NCBI GenBank assembly: GCA_029215795.1
Contig: JARDYH010000003.1
Span: forward strand, 68,642,109 to 68,706,108
DNA: 64,000 nucleotides
From: Anniella stebbinsi
Lineage: Eukaryota; Chordata; Lepidosauria; Squamata; Anniellidae
Reading direction: 5' to 3'
A program made the translations under genes and the position numbers. Each line of letters opens with the position of its first letter. The first letter of the stretch is position 1. This document shows, one piece after another, positions 19,589 to 30,973 of the stretch. The notes under the pieces are model-generated. The model was not told the origin of the DNA. It did no database searches and worked only from the letters and a program-made list of their open reading frames with translations.

Positions 19589-21173
19589 GTGGTCTCCTGT
19601 GTAGTTCTTATGTTTTAATGTGATAGTGTCTCGGTAGAACTGGAGGGATGATATTTTAAAGACTTTAAAGACTGTGATATATCTCTGTGCCTTCCACATC
19701 CATAACACAATTGCTTACTTTTATCTTCAGGGTAGCAGTTGCGTAGCCAGCTTTTTGTTTTCCTCTATGGAGGGAACATAATAATTTATCTATTGCCAGC
19801 CCATAACAATTGCACCAAAAAGCAGGTTTAATTCTGTGGTGTTGTGGACATGATTCATTCCTTCTTTCCTCATTGCTTTGGCAACCAGCAAATGCAGTAA
19901 GTATGCACTGCAGTCTCTCCATTTAATGCTGCATCCATCTCTGTGCCTTGTTTTGGGAAAAAGCCTAAAAATGTTATTTAAACAATATTTAAGCCTTTGC
20001 TCTCATAGATAGCTTTCAAAGTGTGTGTGTGTGTGTCCTCAGTTACCCTTTTTTCTTCAACTTCATAGTGCACTTCCATATAGGTACAGAGATACGAGAA
20101 GTCCTTCACATCAACAAGTCAGTGAACCTTTTAATTTTATCTATGGCAGCAACTAGCTTGTCAAGGGTTTGCTGAGTTTCTAACCAAAGAGATGTTTACG
20201 GTTTACCTTGATTGACTGTATCAGTCTTTTGTGAGCTCCAGTGAGAACAAGGACATCCTTGTTAACATCACTCTGTGAGCATTGGCATAAAATGTGATGT
20301 TTTTTTTAAGGTAATTTGAAATATGAATGCCTCTATACTTTATACTGGGGTATTATGGCATTACTATTATTACCCATCAGAAGGGAGGCCTTGCTTTCTG
20401 GCAGTCCTCTCTTAAGACTTCTTTTTCCCACTAAATAAGGTCAGCCAAAAGTAGGCAGTGCTACATCCCTACCTCTTGTGTCCAGAGAATTTCTGTACAC
20501 CAGTTTCTGGACAAGATGCTATGAGGAGAGGAAGCCACTAAGCTTTGGGGACTTGTAAGCTGCAGTTTCAAAAACTCTTGTGTCTTTACTTGTCAGATGG
20601 TTCACCAAGTCTTTGATCATCATATAAGTCCCAAGACACAACTTCTCATGCAAGTTAGACAGCTATAACTAATGGTCTTATATAGAATATCACAAGAGAC
20701 CATGCTATCTCTTAAGCCATTCTGATATTCAACAACACAGCCAGGAAAATGGAAGAAAAAAAGTAACAAAAGCATTTTGGGGTGGGGTGGAGGGGGTGTA
20801 GCTCTAAATTTCCAAGGGAAACATAGCAGGGTATGTTTGATGGTACTTATTCAGGAGATCAGATTTGCTCATGAAATACACCCGCTCCCCAAAATCTATT
20901 CATGGTACGGGCTGCACCAAATACTAGTTAACCATCTAGCCCAAAAAAACTGGCAGGGTTGACTGCAGCAGTTGACTTCACCTTGTTTAGACTTGGGAGG
21001 GACCCATCTTTAAATTCTAACTTGCAGCATAGACCCATAATCTCATGTTCTAATTAGTAATCATGAATCTGCTCCATCTGTCTCCCAACATACACGCATA
21101 CACCACAAGATCAAGAACCTAACTCCACCTCTCTATTTGAGCATTTCAGTTATACACAGAAACCGATAATCAT
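19585..21173. other. No recognised feature
   Basis: AT-rich sequence with a short TG tract near 20020. No domain-bearing frame and no repeat family recognised. Confidence 0.45.
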
Positions 21174-21409
21174 TTGTAAACTGCCCAGAGAGCTTTGGCT
21201 ATGGGACGGATAAGGTAAAGGTGCAGGCACTATACTAGAGTGACCATATACAAAAGAAGGCAGGGCCCCTGCAACTTTAACTGTTGTTATGAAGAGGGAA
21301 TTTCACCAGGAACTAATTGCATACAAATGACGCTGGCTGAAATTCCCTTTTCTTTACAACTGTTAAAGTTACATGAGCCCTGACCTGGATTTTAACTGGT
21401 CACCCTAGA
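21174..21409 (-). repeat. LINE tail stub (21174-21213) joined to a truncated inverted-dimer hAT MITE (21218-21409)
   Basis: GTAAACTGCCCAGAGAGCTTTGGCTATGGG is an L2/CR1-type 3' tail. It is followed by GGTGCAGGCACTATACTAGAGTGACC, the reverse complement of the dimer junction seen at 22385 and 43625, and then one complete MITE monomer ending GGTCACCCTA. Read on the minus strand this is a dimer with one arm mostly missing. Confidence 0.6.
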
Positions 21410-21530
21410 GGCTCTCTTTTCTGATGGTTCTTCATCTTTAAACCAGCCCTGGACTAGACAGCCATTCAAACAGAAAATGTCTTCTACAGGACTGTCATCT
21501 ATAAAGTAAGACACATGGGCACCCTAGCAA
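21410..21530 (-). repeat. Dispersed repeat, copy 2 (see 17205-17310)
   Basis: Shares GGTTCTTCATCTTTAAACC, GGACTGTCATCT and ACACATGGGCACCCTA with the other two copies. Confidence 0.4.
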
Positions 21531-21654
21531 GATTGTGCATCCAGCAAACTGAGGAAGAAAGTCAAAGGCACAAGATGGGAGGAAAGGGGTAAGATTCCTT
21601 CCACATTAGGCTTCCTTATAGGGATTCTCTTACCTTCTTTCCTGATGTCTAACA

Positions 21655-21885
21655 CTTCATCACATTGAATGCTTATGCCAGCCTTCATATGCTATATGAA
21701 GTTAAGCCTTTTCCTGCCACTGAGCTCTGGATCATTGTCAGCTTTCTCTCAGGATACCCATCCACTCTGATTGACTCTAGCACTCCATTGCTAGAGAAGG
21801 CCTTCTCGGTGGTGGCCACCGTTTATAGAATCATCTTCCTGATGAGGCCCGCCTGGGGCCAACATTGTCATCTTTCGGTGTTAGG
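21655..21885 (+). repeat. L2-type LINE ORF remnant
   Basis: A translated patch around 21790-21860 (EKAFSVVA...FLMRPAWG) resembles the L2/CR1-type carboxy-terminal pattern EKALSVVAPRLWNSLPDEAR (my recollection of the family). Frame decayed. Its right side is cut by the adjacent MITE. Confidence 0.5.
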
Positions 21886-21890
21886 GTGAC

Positions 21891-22056
21891 CATATGAAAA
21901 GGAGGACAGGGCTCCTGTATCTTTAACAGTTGTATAGAAAAGGGAATTTCTGCAGGTGTTATTTGTATGCATGCAGCAACTGGTGAAATTCCCTCTTCAT
22001 CACAACAGTTAAACTTGCAGAAGCCCTGCCCTCTTTTGTTTCTGGTCACTCTGCAT
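21891..22056 (+). repeat. Monomeric hAT-type MITE (TAGGGTGACCATATG family)
   Basis: Left end TAGGGTGACCATATGAAAAG, inner arms AACAGTTGTATAGAAAAGGGA and TTCCCTCTTCATCACAACAG, right end TCTGGTCACTCTG. About 165 bp. The end motif is the family's terminal inverted repeat. No clear target duplication. Confidence 0.65.
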
Positions 22057-22216
22057 AATCTCTTGTTTCTACTGCCATTGTTTTGCTTTGCTGGGAAAGC
22101 ACAGCGAGGATTGTGACTAGGTTACATTTGAGACTGGGGGGAAAAGATATGGAAATTTTAGTAGTATGTTGCTGGATAGCAAGAAATAGATAAGGCTTAT
22201 ACCACACATAAATAGT

Positions 22217-22541
22217 ATACTTTAGGGTGGCCAGTTAAAATCCAGGTCAGGGTTCATGTAACTTTAACAGTTGTAGAGAAAAGGGAATTTCAGCCAGTGT
22301 CATTTGTATGCAATAAGTTCCTGGTGAAATTCCCTCTTCATCACAACAGTTGAAGTTGCAGGGGCCCTGCCTTCTTTTGTATATGGTTACTCTAGTATAG
22401 TGCCTGCACCTTTACCTGTTGTGATGAAGAGGGAATATCACCAGGAACTAATTGCATTCCAATGACACTGGCTGAAATTCCCTTTTCTCTACAACTGTTA
22501 AAGTTACATGAGACCTGACCTGGATTTTATCTGGTCACCCT
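22217..22541 (+). repeat. Inverted-dimer hAT-type MITE
   Basis: Starts TAGGGTGGCCAGTTAAAATC and ends GGTCACCCTA. The first monomer ends GGTTACTCTA at about 22393; a second, inverted and truncated monomer follows after GTATAGTGCCTGC. Flanks ATACTT / ATACTT are compatible with a degraded 8-bp duplication. Confidence 0.7.
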
Positions 22542-24725
22542 AGATACTTAAAGAAAGTACTTCTGCTGTAAATGAATAATAAACAACAAAGCATCACTGA
22601 ATAAAATCAGAAAACAATAGTAAAGTAAGAAACCGCTTAATAAAAAAAGTAATAGGACATAAACAATATTCCCATAATATCAAATTCTTATTGTACAAGG
22701 AAAAATATCCTGAAAGAGGGAATGACCTCTGCAGATTTAGAATATCTTCAGGGATTCAAAGTTTGAAACTAGTTTGAAGAAACATTTATCCAGAAATCCA
22801 GGATATATTCAATTTAACGTATATAATCAAGATTACAGTTTGCCATATGATGGTTTAAATTTGCCTCTTTCCTGGGATAAGGGAACAGGATTGCACTCCT
22901 ACTTTTAAAAACTGTAGTACAGCTATAGATATTTTGGCAATTTGAAAAAGCTGTTCTGGGCACCACCACAAAATGGCTGCCATGGGAGGCATGGCAAAGG
23001 ACAAGTCACCTGTCCAAAAGACTGAGTACAAAGCAGAGGGTCTTCATGGTACTGGGTTGGCATCGTGAACCTCGAAAATCCCATGGTTTCCCTTCCTTGG
23101 GGTGGCACTGGGTAATCCCAATGCCATGGAGGGAGCACGGGGTTTCTGGGTGGCCATCTGGGGACCAGAGCCACAATTGCTGCTAAGCTGCTGATAAGAA
23201 ATTCCAGCTGCTTGTAAAAAAAAAAGGGGGTCAATTTTTAAAAATATGTGGGAGGGGCTGGGTCAGGAGCACATTGGTCCCTTGGGTCCATGTTGCCCAC
23301 CCTTGCTGGGAGAGTTCTGGGAATACAAGTGTTAGATATGTACCCTTCCTACTTGGTTATTAGGTCTGACTGTTTGCTGGTTGTGTAAAAGTGCTCCCTT
23401 TGTACAACATGCTCTATCACCAGTGTTCCCATCACAACATTTATAACTGTGGGCTCTGAGTACTTTAGACATGGGAGCGTGATGTAGCCTGATGCTGCAT
23501 ATCTTCATATATGAGAAGTGTATTCCTTGCCCGGGGCTTATATACTGTGGACGGTGTGCCGTGATTGGCTGCAAAATTAGTCAGAATCCTATCCTCCATT
23601 GGAGCTGTTGGGCAAGTTAGGAACATTTGGGGCGGGGCTTTATTGAGGATGGGGCTGTGTTTACCAAGGCCCATGTCAAGAGTAGGCATGGCTGAGCACC
23701 TGCAGAGGGCCCACACCCCAGCAGGTACCCACTGGCAAGAGGCCTTTGGGCTTGCTCCTCTCCTCACCATTGTAACCTGCTTGTTCACCTGCCTCTCACT
23801 CTGGCCCACACAATGGTGGTGATGAGAAGGAGGAGCAGTGGAAGCCAGTGCCTACTTGCTCCCTGGCTCTCTGCCTGCCAAGCAAGCAAGTGGTAGCAAT
23901 GATGAGAAAGAGGCGGAGGAGCAATAGCATATAGTGACAATGCAGATTCGCTGAGAGAGGGGCCCATTTAGGGTGTCTTGCCCGAAAACCTGGCACTAGC
24001 ACTGGCATGTATCTATGCCATCTCTTTTACAGACACCATATTACACCATTTTTGGAGATAGTACCAGCCTCTGCATTTTGCATCAGAGTATAATTAAGGC
24101 CTGCTTTTCTCCCACCCTATATCCCTGACTCCAACTATATGCACTGGTGGTATCATGCTGGCAGAAATCCACTCCACTACCATATCTTCATCCTTTGCAA
24201 CTTCAGTGAATGAACCTGTCCTCATCCAGTGGGCATATGTTGGGGGAAAGGATCATAGAATTCAACCTTTTAGTCCTTCCTCCTACAATTTTTCAAACAC
24301 CCGCCTTCCTTATTCCAAGTCTTGTAACATTGATCCTCCCAGCCATCATTAAATTAAGTGCTAATACTTTGAGACATTCCTCCATAATCCTTTTAACAAA
24401 TTCAAATAAAACCATCAAAGGATGTGGTGGCAGACTGTATCTTGTTATTTCATTAATCGTTGTTACTGTTGCCTCACAATATTTTAGAAATTTTCATAGA
24501 CTCTAAATACTGTGCCACCACTAAAGATATTAGCTGATATATCTTCCGACGTCCTTTTGACATCTAATTTTACAGGGATCTCCTTTAACAATGTCATCCA
24601 ACAACAATTTACAGTATTTAGTCCCTTTGCCAACAATGACAATTCTGTCTTTTATTTTCTTAAAAACAGCAACAACAAAAAACACATTTTGTCAGATTAT
24701 GTAATCTCAAACTAAACTTCAATTT
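22542..24725. other. No recognised feature
   Basis: Frames of 60-115 codons on both strands at 22.9-24.7 kb overlap one another and show no domain. AT content is variable, with a moderately GC-rich part at 23.5-23.9 kb. I see no gene. Confidence 0.45.
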
Positions 24726-24749
24726 TGCTGTAAGTAAGTAATATGTGGA

Positions 24750-24894
24750 TCCCTGGCTACAGCTTTCTATGCTCTAGTAACTTCCAGATTAGAGTACTGC
24801 AATGCAATGAATGTGAGGCTGCCTTTGAAAACTACCCAACTTCATGAGCTCAAAAAACAGCCATTAGGTTACTAACTGGGGCCAGGCATATATC
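24750..24894 (+). repeat. L2-type LINE reverse transcriptase remnant, left half
   Basis: Conceptual translation of one frame gives ALVTSRLEYCNAMN followed by RLPLKTTQLHEL, which resembles the L2 'VTSRLDYCNALL..LP' block near the end of the reverse transcriptase. It breaks at the SINE insertion and resumes at 25819. Confidence 0.6.
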
Positions 24895-25812
24895 ATAGGA
24901 ACATAGAAAGCTGCTTTATACTGAGTCAGACCATTGAGTCATCTAGCCTAGTATTGTCAGCACTGACTGGCAGCCACTGACAGGCAGGATTCTTTCCTAG
25001 CCTAGGCTGACCAGATTTTAAAAGTCAAAATCCCGGTCCCCCCCGCCCCCCCACCCAAAACAACCCCCCCACCAAGCCACCCCCCCCAAAAAAACCCAGC
25101 CTGGACCTACCGCTGGATTCCTCCGTCGCCCGCGCAGCTGCGCGGGGTCCTCTGTCGCTGCCCGCGCGGCTGCGCCGGGTCCTCCGTCGCCGCCCGCGCG
25201 GAAGAGGCGGGAGAGGGCCGGATCCGGAAGTGACGTAACCGGCCCTCTCCCGTCTCTTCCGCGCGGCCTCTGGCCTTTCTGGGGCTCGTCGCAATGGCGA
25301 CGAGCCTTGAGGAGCCCGGACGCCCGCGTGGAAGAGGCGGGCGTGGGCGTCCGGGCTCCTCAGGGCTCATCGCCATCGCGATTGAGCCCCAAGGAGGCCA
25401 GAGGCTGCGCGGAAGAGGCGGGAGAGGGCCGGTTACGTCACTTCCGGATCCGGCCCTCTCCTGCCTGTTCCGCGCGGCCTCTGGTCTTACGAGCCCGGCA
25501 GCGGTGGCAAAGGCGGCGAAGGAGCCCGGGAAGCGGCCGCCCCAGCAGGTAAGAGCCCCCCTTTGTGCTTACCTGCAGGGGCGTCCGCTTCCCGAGCTCC
25601 TCCACCGCCTCCGGGTCTCGCTGCCACCGCCGCGTGACCCCCCGCCACCCCGGTTTTCCCCCGGTTGGCCCGGTTGGCCTCTGGATTCCCGGTTAGGACC
25701 GGGAAATCCCGAGCCACCTGGTCAGCCTATCCTAGCCCTACCTGGAGAAGCCAGGGATTGAACCTGGGACTTCCTACATGCAAAGCAGGTTCTCTATCAC
25801 TTTGCTTCAGCC
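24895..25812 (-). repeat. tRNA-derived SINE, minus orientation, split by a hAT element
   Basis: Left piece 24895-25002 (AGGAACATAGAAAGCTGC, ACTGAGTCAGACCATTGAGT, GCACTGACTGGCAG) and right piece 25738-25812 (GGGATTGAACCTGGGACTTC, CATGCAAAGCAGG) form one SINE. The hAT element at 25003-25729 separates them, with TCCTAGCC duplicated. On the minus strand the box B is GGTTCAATCCC, close to the tRNA consensus. Confidence 0.75.
24995..25737. mobile_element. hAT-type foldback element, family B copy 1, with 8-bp duplication
   Basis: Element 25003-25729 (727 bp) begins TAGGCTGACCAG and ends CTGGTCAGCCTA; TCCTAGCC flanks both sides. Inside, an inverted repeat is centred near 25330: GAGAGGGCCGGATCCGGAAG at about 25210 is mirrored around 25430-25460, with the CpG-rich GGCGACGAGCC segment between. 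A second hairpin lies at 25529-25590 and contains facing CAGGTAAG sites. Extremely GC- and CpG-rich against an AT-rich background. No transposase; the long open frames on both strands reflect GC content and palindrome symmetry. Confidence 0.85.
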
Positions 25813-25818
25813 AAGCTT

Positions 25819-25945
25819 CATCAATGCTTAAAGAACTCCACTGGCCTCTGATCGGTTTCTGAACACCATTTAAAGTGTTTGTGCTTATCCTTAAAGACCT
25901 TTGGACCTGGGTATATCAACCTGTCCATACATTAGGTTGCCCATT
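25819..25945 (+). repeat. L2-type LINE remnant, right half
   Basis: Translation around GAACTCCACTGGCCTCTGAT and TTTAAAGTGTTTGTGCTTAT fits the L2 'LHWLPI..F..K.L.L' block that follows the segment at 24750-24894, so the SINE inserted within one L2 copy. Confidence 0.55.
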
Positions 25946-26215
25946 AGGCAGAGTAAGGCATCCACCTCAGGCAGCTGATTTTGGGTATCACAAAAGGGCA
26001 GCAAATGGTTAGTTGTTATTGTTGTTGTTGTTGTTGCTGCTGCTGCTGCTGTTGTTGCCACTGTATTTTTACTGCCAGGGAAGGATGGAGGCACTTCTGG
26101 GATTTTCTCCATCAGCTACCAAAATAACTTGTCTGGCCTTGGGTTGTGGGCACCATTTGCTGCTCTGCCTTACACAGCAAAATGTCTTGGGTGGATCCTG
26201 GTGTCATCTATAGCC
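25946..26215. repeat. GGCAGAGTGAGGCA-type repeat with internal (TTG)n(CTG)n
   Basis: TTAGGCAGAGTAAGGCATCC and CACCTCAGGCAGCTGATTTT match motifs at 63.49-63.55 kb and 43.10-43.15 kb. A (TTG)n/(CTG)n tract lies at 26016-26057. Element type unknown. Confidence 0.45.
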
Positions 26216-26234
26216 TATGGATCAATATAGTATT

Positions 26235-26330
26235 AGTTGAGTTGTGTCCTATTTTTACAGATGACGGTCCTCTAGCTGAAGGGCTGTCCTGTCCACTTCC
26301 AGTTTAAAGATAAAGAACCAGAAGAACCTT
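26235..26330 (+). repeat. Dispersed repeat, copy 3 (see 17205-17310)
   Basis: GACGGTCCTCTAGCTGAAGG and CCAGTTTAAAGATAAAGAAC are the reverse-complement equivalents of the copies at 17.2 and 21.4 kb. Confidence 0.4.
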
Positions 26331-26771
26331 TTCCCATCAACAGTGAGCACCTGAACAGCAGGTTGAACAAGCGGACATGCAGGTCACCTGATCACAGTCT
26401 CCCCTGCTATAGTGAGATGTACTGTATTTCTATTTCAATTGTAACAATTATTTCTAAATTTGCACATCTCTGCCCTCTTGTAGCCTCTTTTTTGGTGATG
26501 CATTTCCTATTTTGGGTGATTCATAAGAGGCTATCCTAATACAGAATGAGATTAGGAGTCCTACCTCGCACAAAGTATAACAGCAATCAACCAATGTGCT
26601 CATCACTTTGTGACTTTAATGTAGGCTGTTTCGGGCTAAAGTAAGACAGCTCATCTTCCATAAATAGGTAAGGGGAAGACTACTGGAGGAACTCCTGGTG
26701 GGGCTGCCAAAGACTAATTGCTACTGGAACTGTGAAGTAATATGTAGGTGTTTAAACTGTCACTTTTCTCT
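26331..26771. other. No recognised feature
   Basis: Mixed AT-rich sequence, short frames only. Confidence 0.4.

Positions 26772-26809
<38 letters not shown>
26772..26809 (+). repeat. (TG)n microsatellite
   Basis: About eighteen uninterrupted TG units. Confidence 0.95.
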
Positions 26810-26812
<3 letters not shown>

Positions 26813-27054
26813 ATTGGTAAAGGCAGATGCTTTTTTAAAAAGTCATTTAAATTCTGAATAGATCATACTGAATAGATATGTGGATACTTGAAAACAGAAA
26901 GCCGAAAACTGCATATTCCAAATAAATAAATAAATAACCAGACTTATGTGAACAGGAACAGGGTTGCTATAGTCCAGTTCCCCAAACCCGAGTAACCTAA
27001 TCTGCATATTATGCAGACTGCTCACTGATTCTATTTTCAAATCATACATATTCA

Positions 27055-27172
27055 TTGTTGAACTGTCTTGAGCAGATCCATTGAAAACAATGGGACAAAT
27101 AAGTTATGTTTAATTTAAATACCATTCATTTCAATAGATCTACTCTAGGTATGACAAAATCTGGATTCAACT
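27055..27172. repeat. Short palindromic amniote-type repeat (CATTGAAAACAATGGGA core)
   Basis: ATCCATTGAAAACAATGGGA and CATTTCAATAGATCTACTC are the two halves of the repeat also seen at 0.6-1.2, 45.4, 54.94 and 57.83 kb. Confidence 0.45.
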
Positions 27173-28455
27173 GAAAGGCTTTTACTTGCCTTAGGGCAAA
27201 ATTAGATGTGGTAGAGATATCATTTATGTGCCTGGCCATCACAAATAAAGTGGGGCCAATGGGAAGGAGGGGTTCTTACTTTAAGAGTAAAAGAGCACAC
27301 AAGTGAGGACACTGAACCCCTTCTTCTCCCATAACCACCCCTGAAAACAGTTATTCCAGACACTTTTCTCCTTTTATGGCTCTAATACTAGAATCAGGAT
27401 GGGAGAAAAATTCCTGGAGGAATGGACTGAGGGGACATAATGCACAGGAGGGGGAAGGGTTCAGCACCCCTCTCCCATATGATCCTTTTACTGTTTTCTT
27501 GCTAGCTCACTTCATTTTCCCTGTTTAAAATGAGAACAAGGTGGACATGTGATGTGAAACATATATCTGCCATCCTCATGTCTAGCTTGGCTCTCCATTA
27601 ACCAAGCAGTCCCTAAATTTACTCTCACAGTTTTCAGTGTTAGCAAGTCAACAAACCTGAGACAATTGGGACAGTTCACATCTCACCTGGCTTTATGCTG
27701 CAGGTCTAGAGTGTGATCATATGATTTATTGAGTTAGGCTCAAGTGATTTTATGAAAACTAAGTCAGAGAATAGAGAACCTGAGTATCTGGCAAAGGCTG
27801 ATTCTACCTCATTTGATGCTCAGACATCACAAATTGTGCTAAAGTGTAATCCATTAATTCCTTTACACAATATCACACACACACTTAGAGACAGTCACTG
27901 GCCCTGATCCAGAGCCATATCTACCCAGCAGCTGGGACTGTGTATGTGTATAAAAATGATCAGCTGTTCAGTGAGGAAGAAATAGTAGTGGATACTAAAT
28001 CCAGCCCCCTGCTCCTTATTTTCAACAGGTCTTTGCTACTCCTCAGGGCCAAAACAGACATTACCTTAAAACTGTATCTAGCAGCTATGTCTTCTTTCAT
28101 TTTTACTTTCAATTAGGTACAGCTGCCCCAATCCAGATTGGTGGTAGGTGGTCTTTTAAGAATGAGCCCACTTTGCCTACTCTAGAGTAAAAATGGAAAA
28201 AGATCTAGTGGCTGGTGTTTGACCATGCCTCCTTTGATGCCAGCCCTGTATCCTAGCTGGATCAAGAAACATGTGACAGCAAGGTCAGTTTGGGGTGGGG
28301 GCAGAGTCCAAAGGAGTGAGTGAGGTAAGATTGCTGTGTTGAAACCCACACAGTCATGGGCATTATTATCTTTAGCAGTGTGCATGATACTTGGCAAAGC
28401 ACAAGCGGACAATTCCGTGCTTCAAGGAGCCTACAACCTAACATTTGACACAGGC
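27173..28455. other. No recognised feature
   Basis: No domain-bearing frame, RNA gene or repeat family recognised. Confidence 0.45.
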
Positions 28456-28565
28456 AGGATCTACGGTTTATGACAGTAGTGACAACTGTTGGAGCCCAGG
28501 ACACAGTTTTCAAACTATTTTCAAAGTGTTATATCCTGCTTGGTGTAGAGCTGGCCACAGAAACT
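28456..28565. repeat. Fragment of the palindromic TTTAAAGC / GACAACTGTTGG MITE
   Basis: ACAGTAGTGACAACTGTTGG, GCCCAGGACACAGTTTTCAA and CAAAGTGTTATATCCTGCTT closely match 51858-51937. It lacks the left arm. Confidence 0.6.
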
Positions 28566-28685
28566 ACACCAAGCAGGAAACAACAGAAGGGAAGGGAAGT
28601 GGAGGCAGTGATAAACAGGGCATTCATGTGTTTCAGTTGCGCATTCTTAAGTTTGGTTACAGGCTGGCAGAGCAATCCTAAGTGT

Positions 28686-28716
28686 GTATGTGTGTGTGTG
28701 TGTGGGGGGGGGGGAG
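28686..28716 (+). repeat. (TG)n followed by G-run
   Basis: TATGTGTGTGTGTGTGTG then ten or more G residues. Confidence 0.9.
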
Positions 28717-29290
28717 AAATCACGTGACAGACGATCTGCCGCTTTCCAAACCTTGCAGCCAGGGTACGGAGTGCAGGCAGGTTTTTTGCTATTTTTAAAC
28801 CAATTGAGTTTTTGTTTTTTAAAACACGCACGACTTTTCTCTCTTGTTGAAACCACTGAGAGGGACATTAATAATGGCAACTTCAGGTTGCAGTAATTAA
28901 GGGTCCCAATCCTGCAGCATGTCAGTGGAGTGAGGGGTTTTTGGATCCAGTGGTTCCAAGGTTGCCCTAACATGCCCGTGAAACATTTCTAATTGGCCCC
29001 TACTGGGAGCCCAAGTGCCATTACTCCTATGTTCTCTAGGAAGGACATGCTGCCCACGGGTAGAGCAGCCCCATCCTAACCCTCTTCAGCTGCCCTTTGG
29101 TGGGCTTAGGATTGCTTCCTCAGCTGGAGTACGACATAGGAATGCCCCCCCCCCCAGATGGCTGCAGGTCAGGTGAGCAGCAGTGCAGGGAGCAACAGAC
29201 TGGGAGCTGAAACAAAAGATGGACCAATCTGTCAATTTTGGTTTCTCTCAGTTCCTCATTTCCCCCCAATCTTGAACTTTGAGAATTTCT
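28717..29290. other. No recognised feature
   Basis: Includes a C10 run near 29146. No gene seen. Confidence 0.4.
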
Positions 29291-29298
29291 CCATAACA

Positions 29299-29350
29299 TT
29301 GGAGATTTGTGGTTATTTAAGTGATCATATCCCTTTGCTATCATTAGCCA
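29299..29350 (+). repeat. 50-bp segment repeated at 30240-30290
   Basis: GAGATTTGTGGTTATTTAAG, TATCCCTTTGC.ATCATTAGC are shared by the two sites in the same orientation, about 940 bp apart. Confidence 0.6.
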
Positions 29351-29720
29351 AGTGCCTGCGAATTTTGTTTTTGGTAGTTGACATGAAAATTCATAAGTTT
29401 TTTTTAATGCATATTTCTCCAAAAACACACCTTTTTTCCAAATGTAATGTATTTTCTGAACATTATTTTCTGTAAGACATGCATTTGTATGTTTTTGTTT
29501 TAATGGAGAACTGCAAAATGTGGAGAAGTGCATATTTTGAAGGATAACTGAATTTCGGTTTGCATAGTGATTTTAAAGTGCAAAATTAGGTTAATTAAAA
29601 TGCCAACAGAATGAATTCTCCCCCATCCCTAGATGTAGTTTTATTCTTGTTTTTGTTCTGGTTGTACTTTTATATTGTACTTTTATATTGTGGATTAAGT
29701 TTTATACTTAATGGTTTTAT
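29351..29720. other. No recognised feature
   Basis: AT-rich; a short frame without motifs. Just before the LINE tail, a repeated TTTTATATTGTACTTTTATA patch (about 29668-29690) is typical of LINE 3' untranslated sequence. Confidence 0.4.
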
Positions 29721-29802
29721 TTTTTAGGAACCGCCCAGAGAGCTTTGGCTATTGGGTGGTATAGAATTGCAATAAATAAATAAATAAATAAATAAATAAT
29801 AG
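29721..29802 (+). repeat. LINE 3' tail (L2/CR1-type) with (AAAT)n
   Basis: ACCGCCCAGAGAGCTTTGGC followed by GGGTGGTATAGAATTGCAAT and (AAAT)8. This is the end of a LINE in plus orientation. Confidence 0.7.
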
Positions 29803-30967
29803 TTGAATGGATCCCAGGCCCTGCCCAACCCCTACCACATGGGGTGGAGAGATTGAAAGTGAAGCATGGGCAGTCAAGAGGGGGAAATGGGACCCTTCCC
29901 TTGCTTGCAATTTCCTGCCTATGGAAGCCAATTTTCCCGGTTCTGGTGCAGCTTACTCCATTTAAGGAACCCAACCTGGTAAAACAGAGAGAGCTTAAAA
30001 TGTGGTTGTGGGGAGCTCAGAAAAGAAGTATTCCGACCCTTTCTCTTGACCATCCATGCTTCACTCTTTATCTCTCACAGCCTGCACCCCATTTTGTGAA
30101 GATTTCGTGACAGCCCAACCCTGAATCCTGGATCTGCCGTCACCACATCTAGTTTGGCTTATATGCTGCAGTTTTTAAAGCTATTCCTATTTACGTTTCC
30201 TTCCCATTTTTACCATTTTACTGTTTATAACCATAACCTTGAAGATTTGTGGTTATTTAAGTGACAATATCCCTTTGCCATCATTAGCTGGTTGATTTTC
30301 TGTCACTTCAGTGAAGCAGTCCAAAATCAGCCTCTTACCGCTTTTGAAGAAATAAAGAGATATTTATGAACTCCAAGCTTCAACCTACTCTCTGCGGTGC
30401 TCTACTGTTGCGACAACTCTATAGATTTTTAAACAGCCCGATAATTATATCCCATTGTTTAGGTTAATTTATGAATAAACTCATCCTGGTGTAGGAATTT
30501 GAATTCCCTTCTGACTACAGCCTTAAAGGAGCACGTTCAAGATTATTAAAATGTAATCGACCCTTAGCAGGCATAGAATTTGTGCCACCAACTGAGACAT
30601 GACATATAGCCAAAGAAATTAAAGGCAAAGCATTTTATTTCTATCCAGTCTCGTCAATTTTAATCAAATGTATTGAGCATAATTTTAATTTAATCAGTGG
30701 TTAGGACCCCAAGAAGCTTGCACACCCAGAAAGTTCTGTGCACAAGCAATTCTGTGGATAGGATTTGTAGTAGGTGGACAAAAGTTAAAGGTAGATCGCT
30801 GCCTGGATATGTGCTGTAAGCAAACAGCCATCTGCTTCCAAGTTTGTGAGCAATTATCTACATGCTACTGAGATCCAAAGCAAATGGTCAAATCATACCC
30901 CCTGCCATAGCCTTCTAAAAGTTCCCCACTTTTCAGTTCAAGACTTTCCAAATTTCAAACAAATTGG
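29803..30967. other. No recognised feature
   Basis: Contains the second copy of the 50-bp segment at 30240-30290. Otherwise no gene or repeat family recognised. Confidence 0.4.
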
Positions 30968-30973
30968 GAACTG

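Noticed and set aside
25294..25761. 155-codon plus-strand frame in the family B element
   Set aside because: CpG-rich palindrome with long frames on both strands and all phases; no known domain. Kept only as possible captured exon material.
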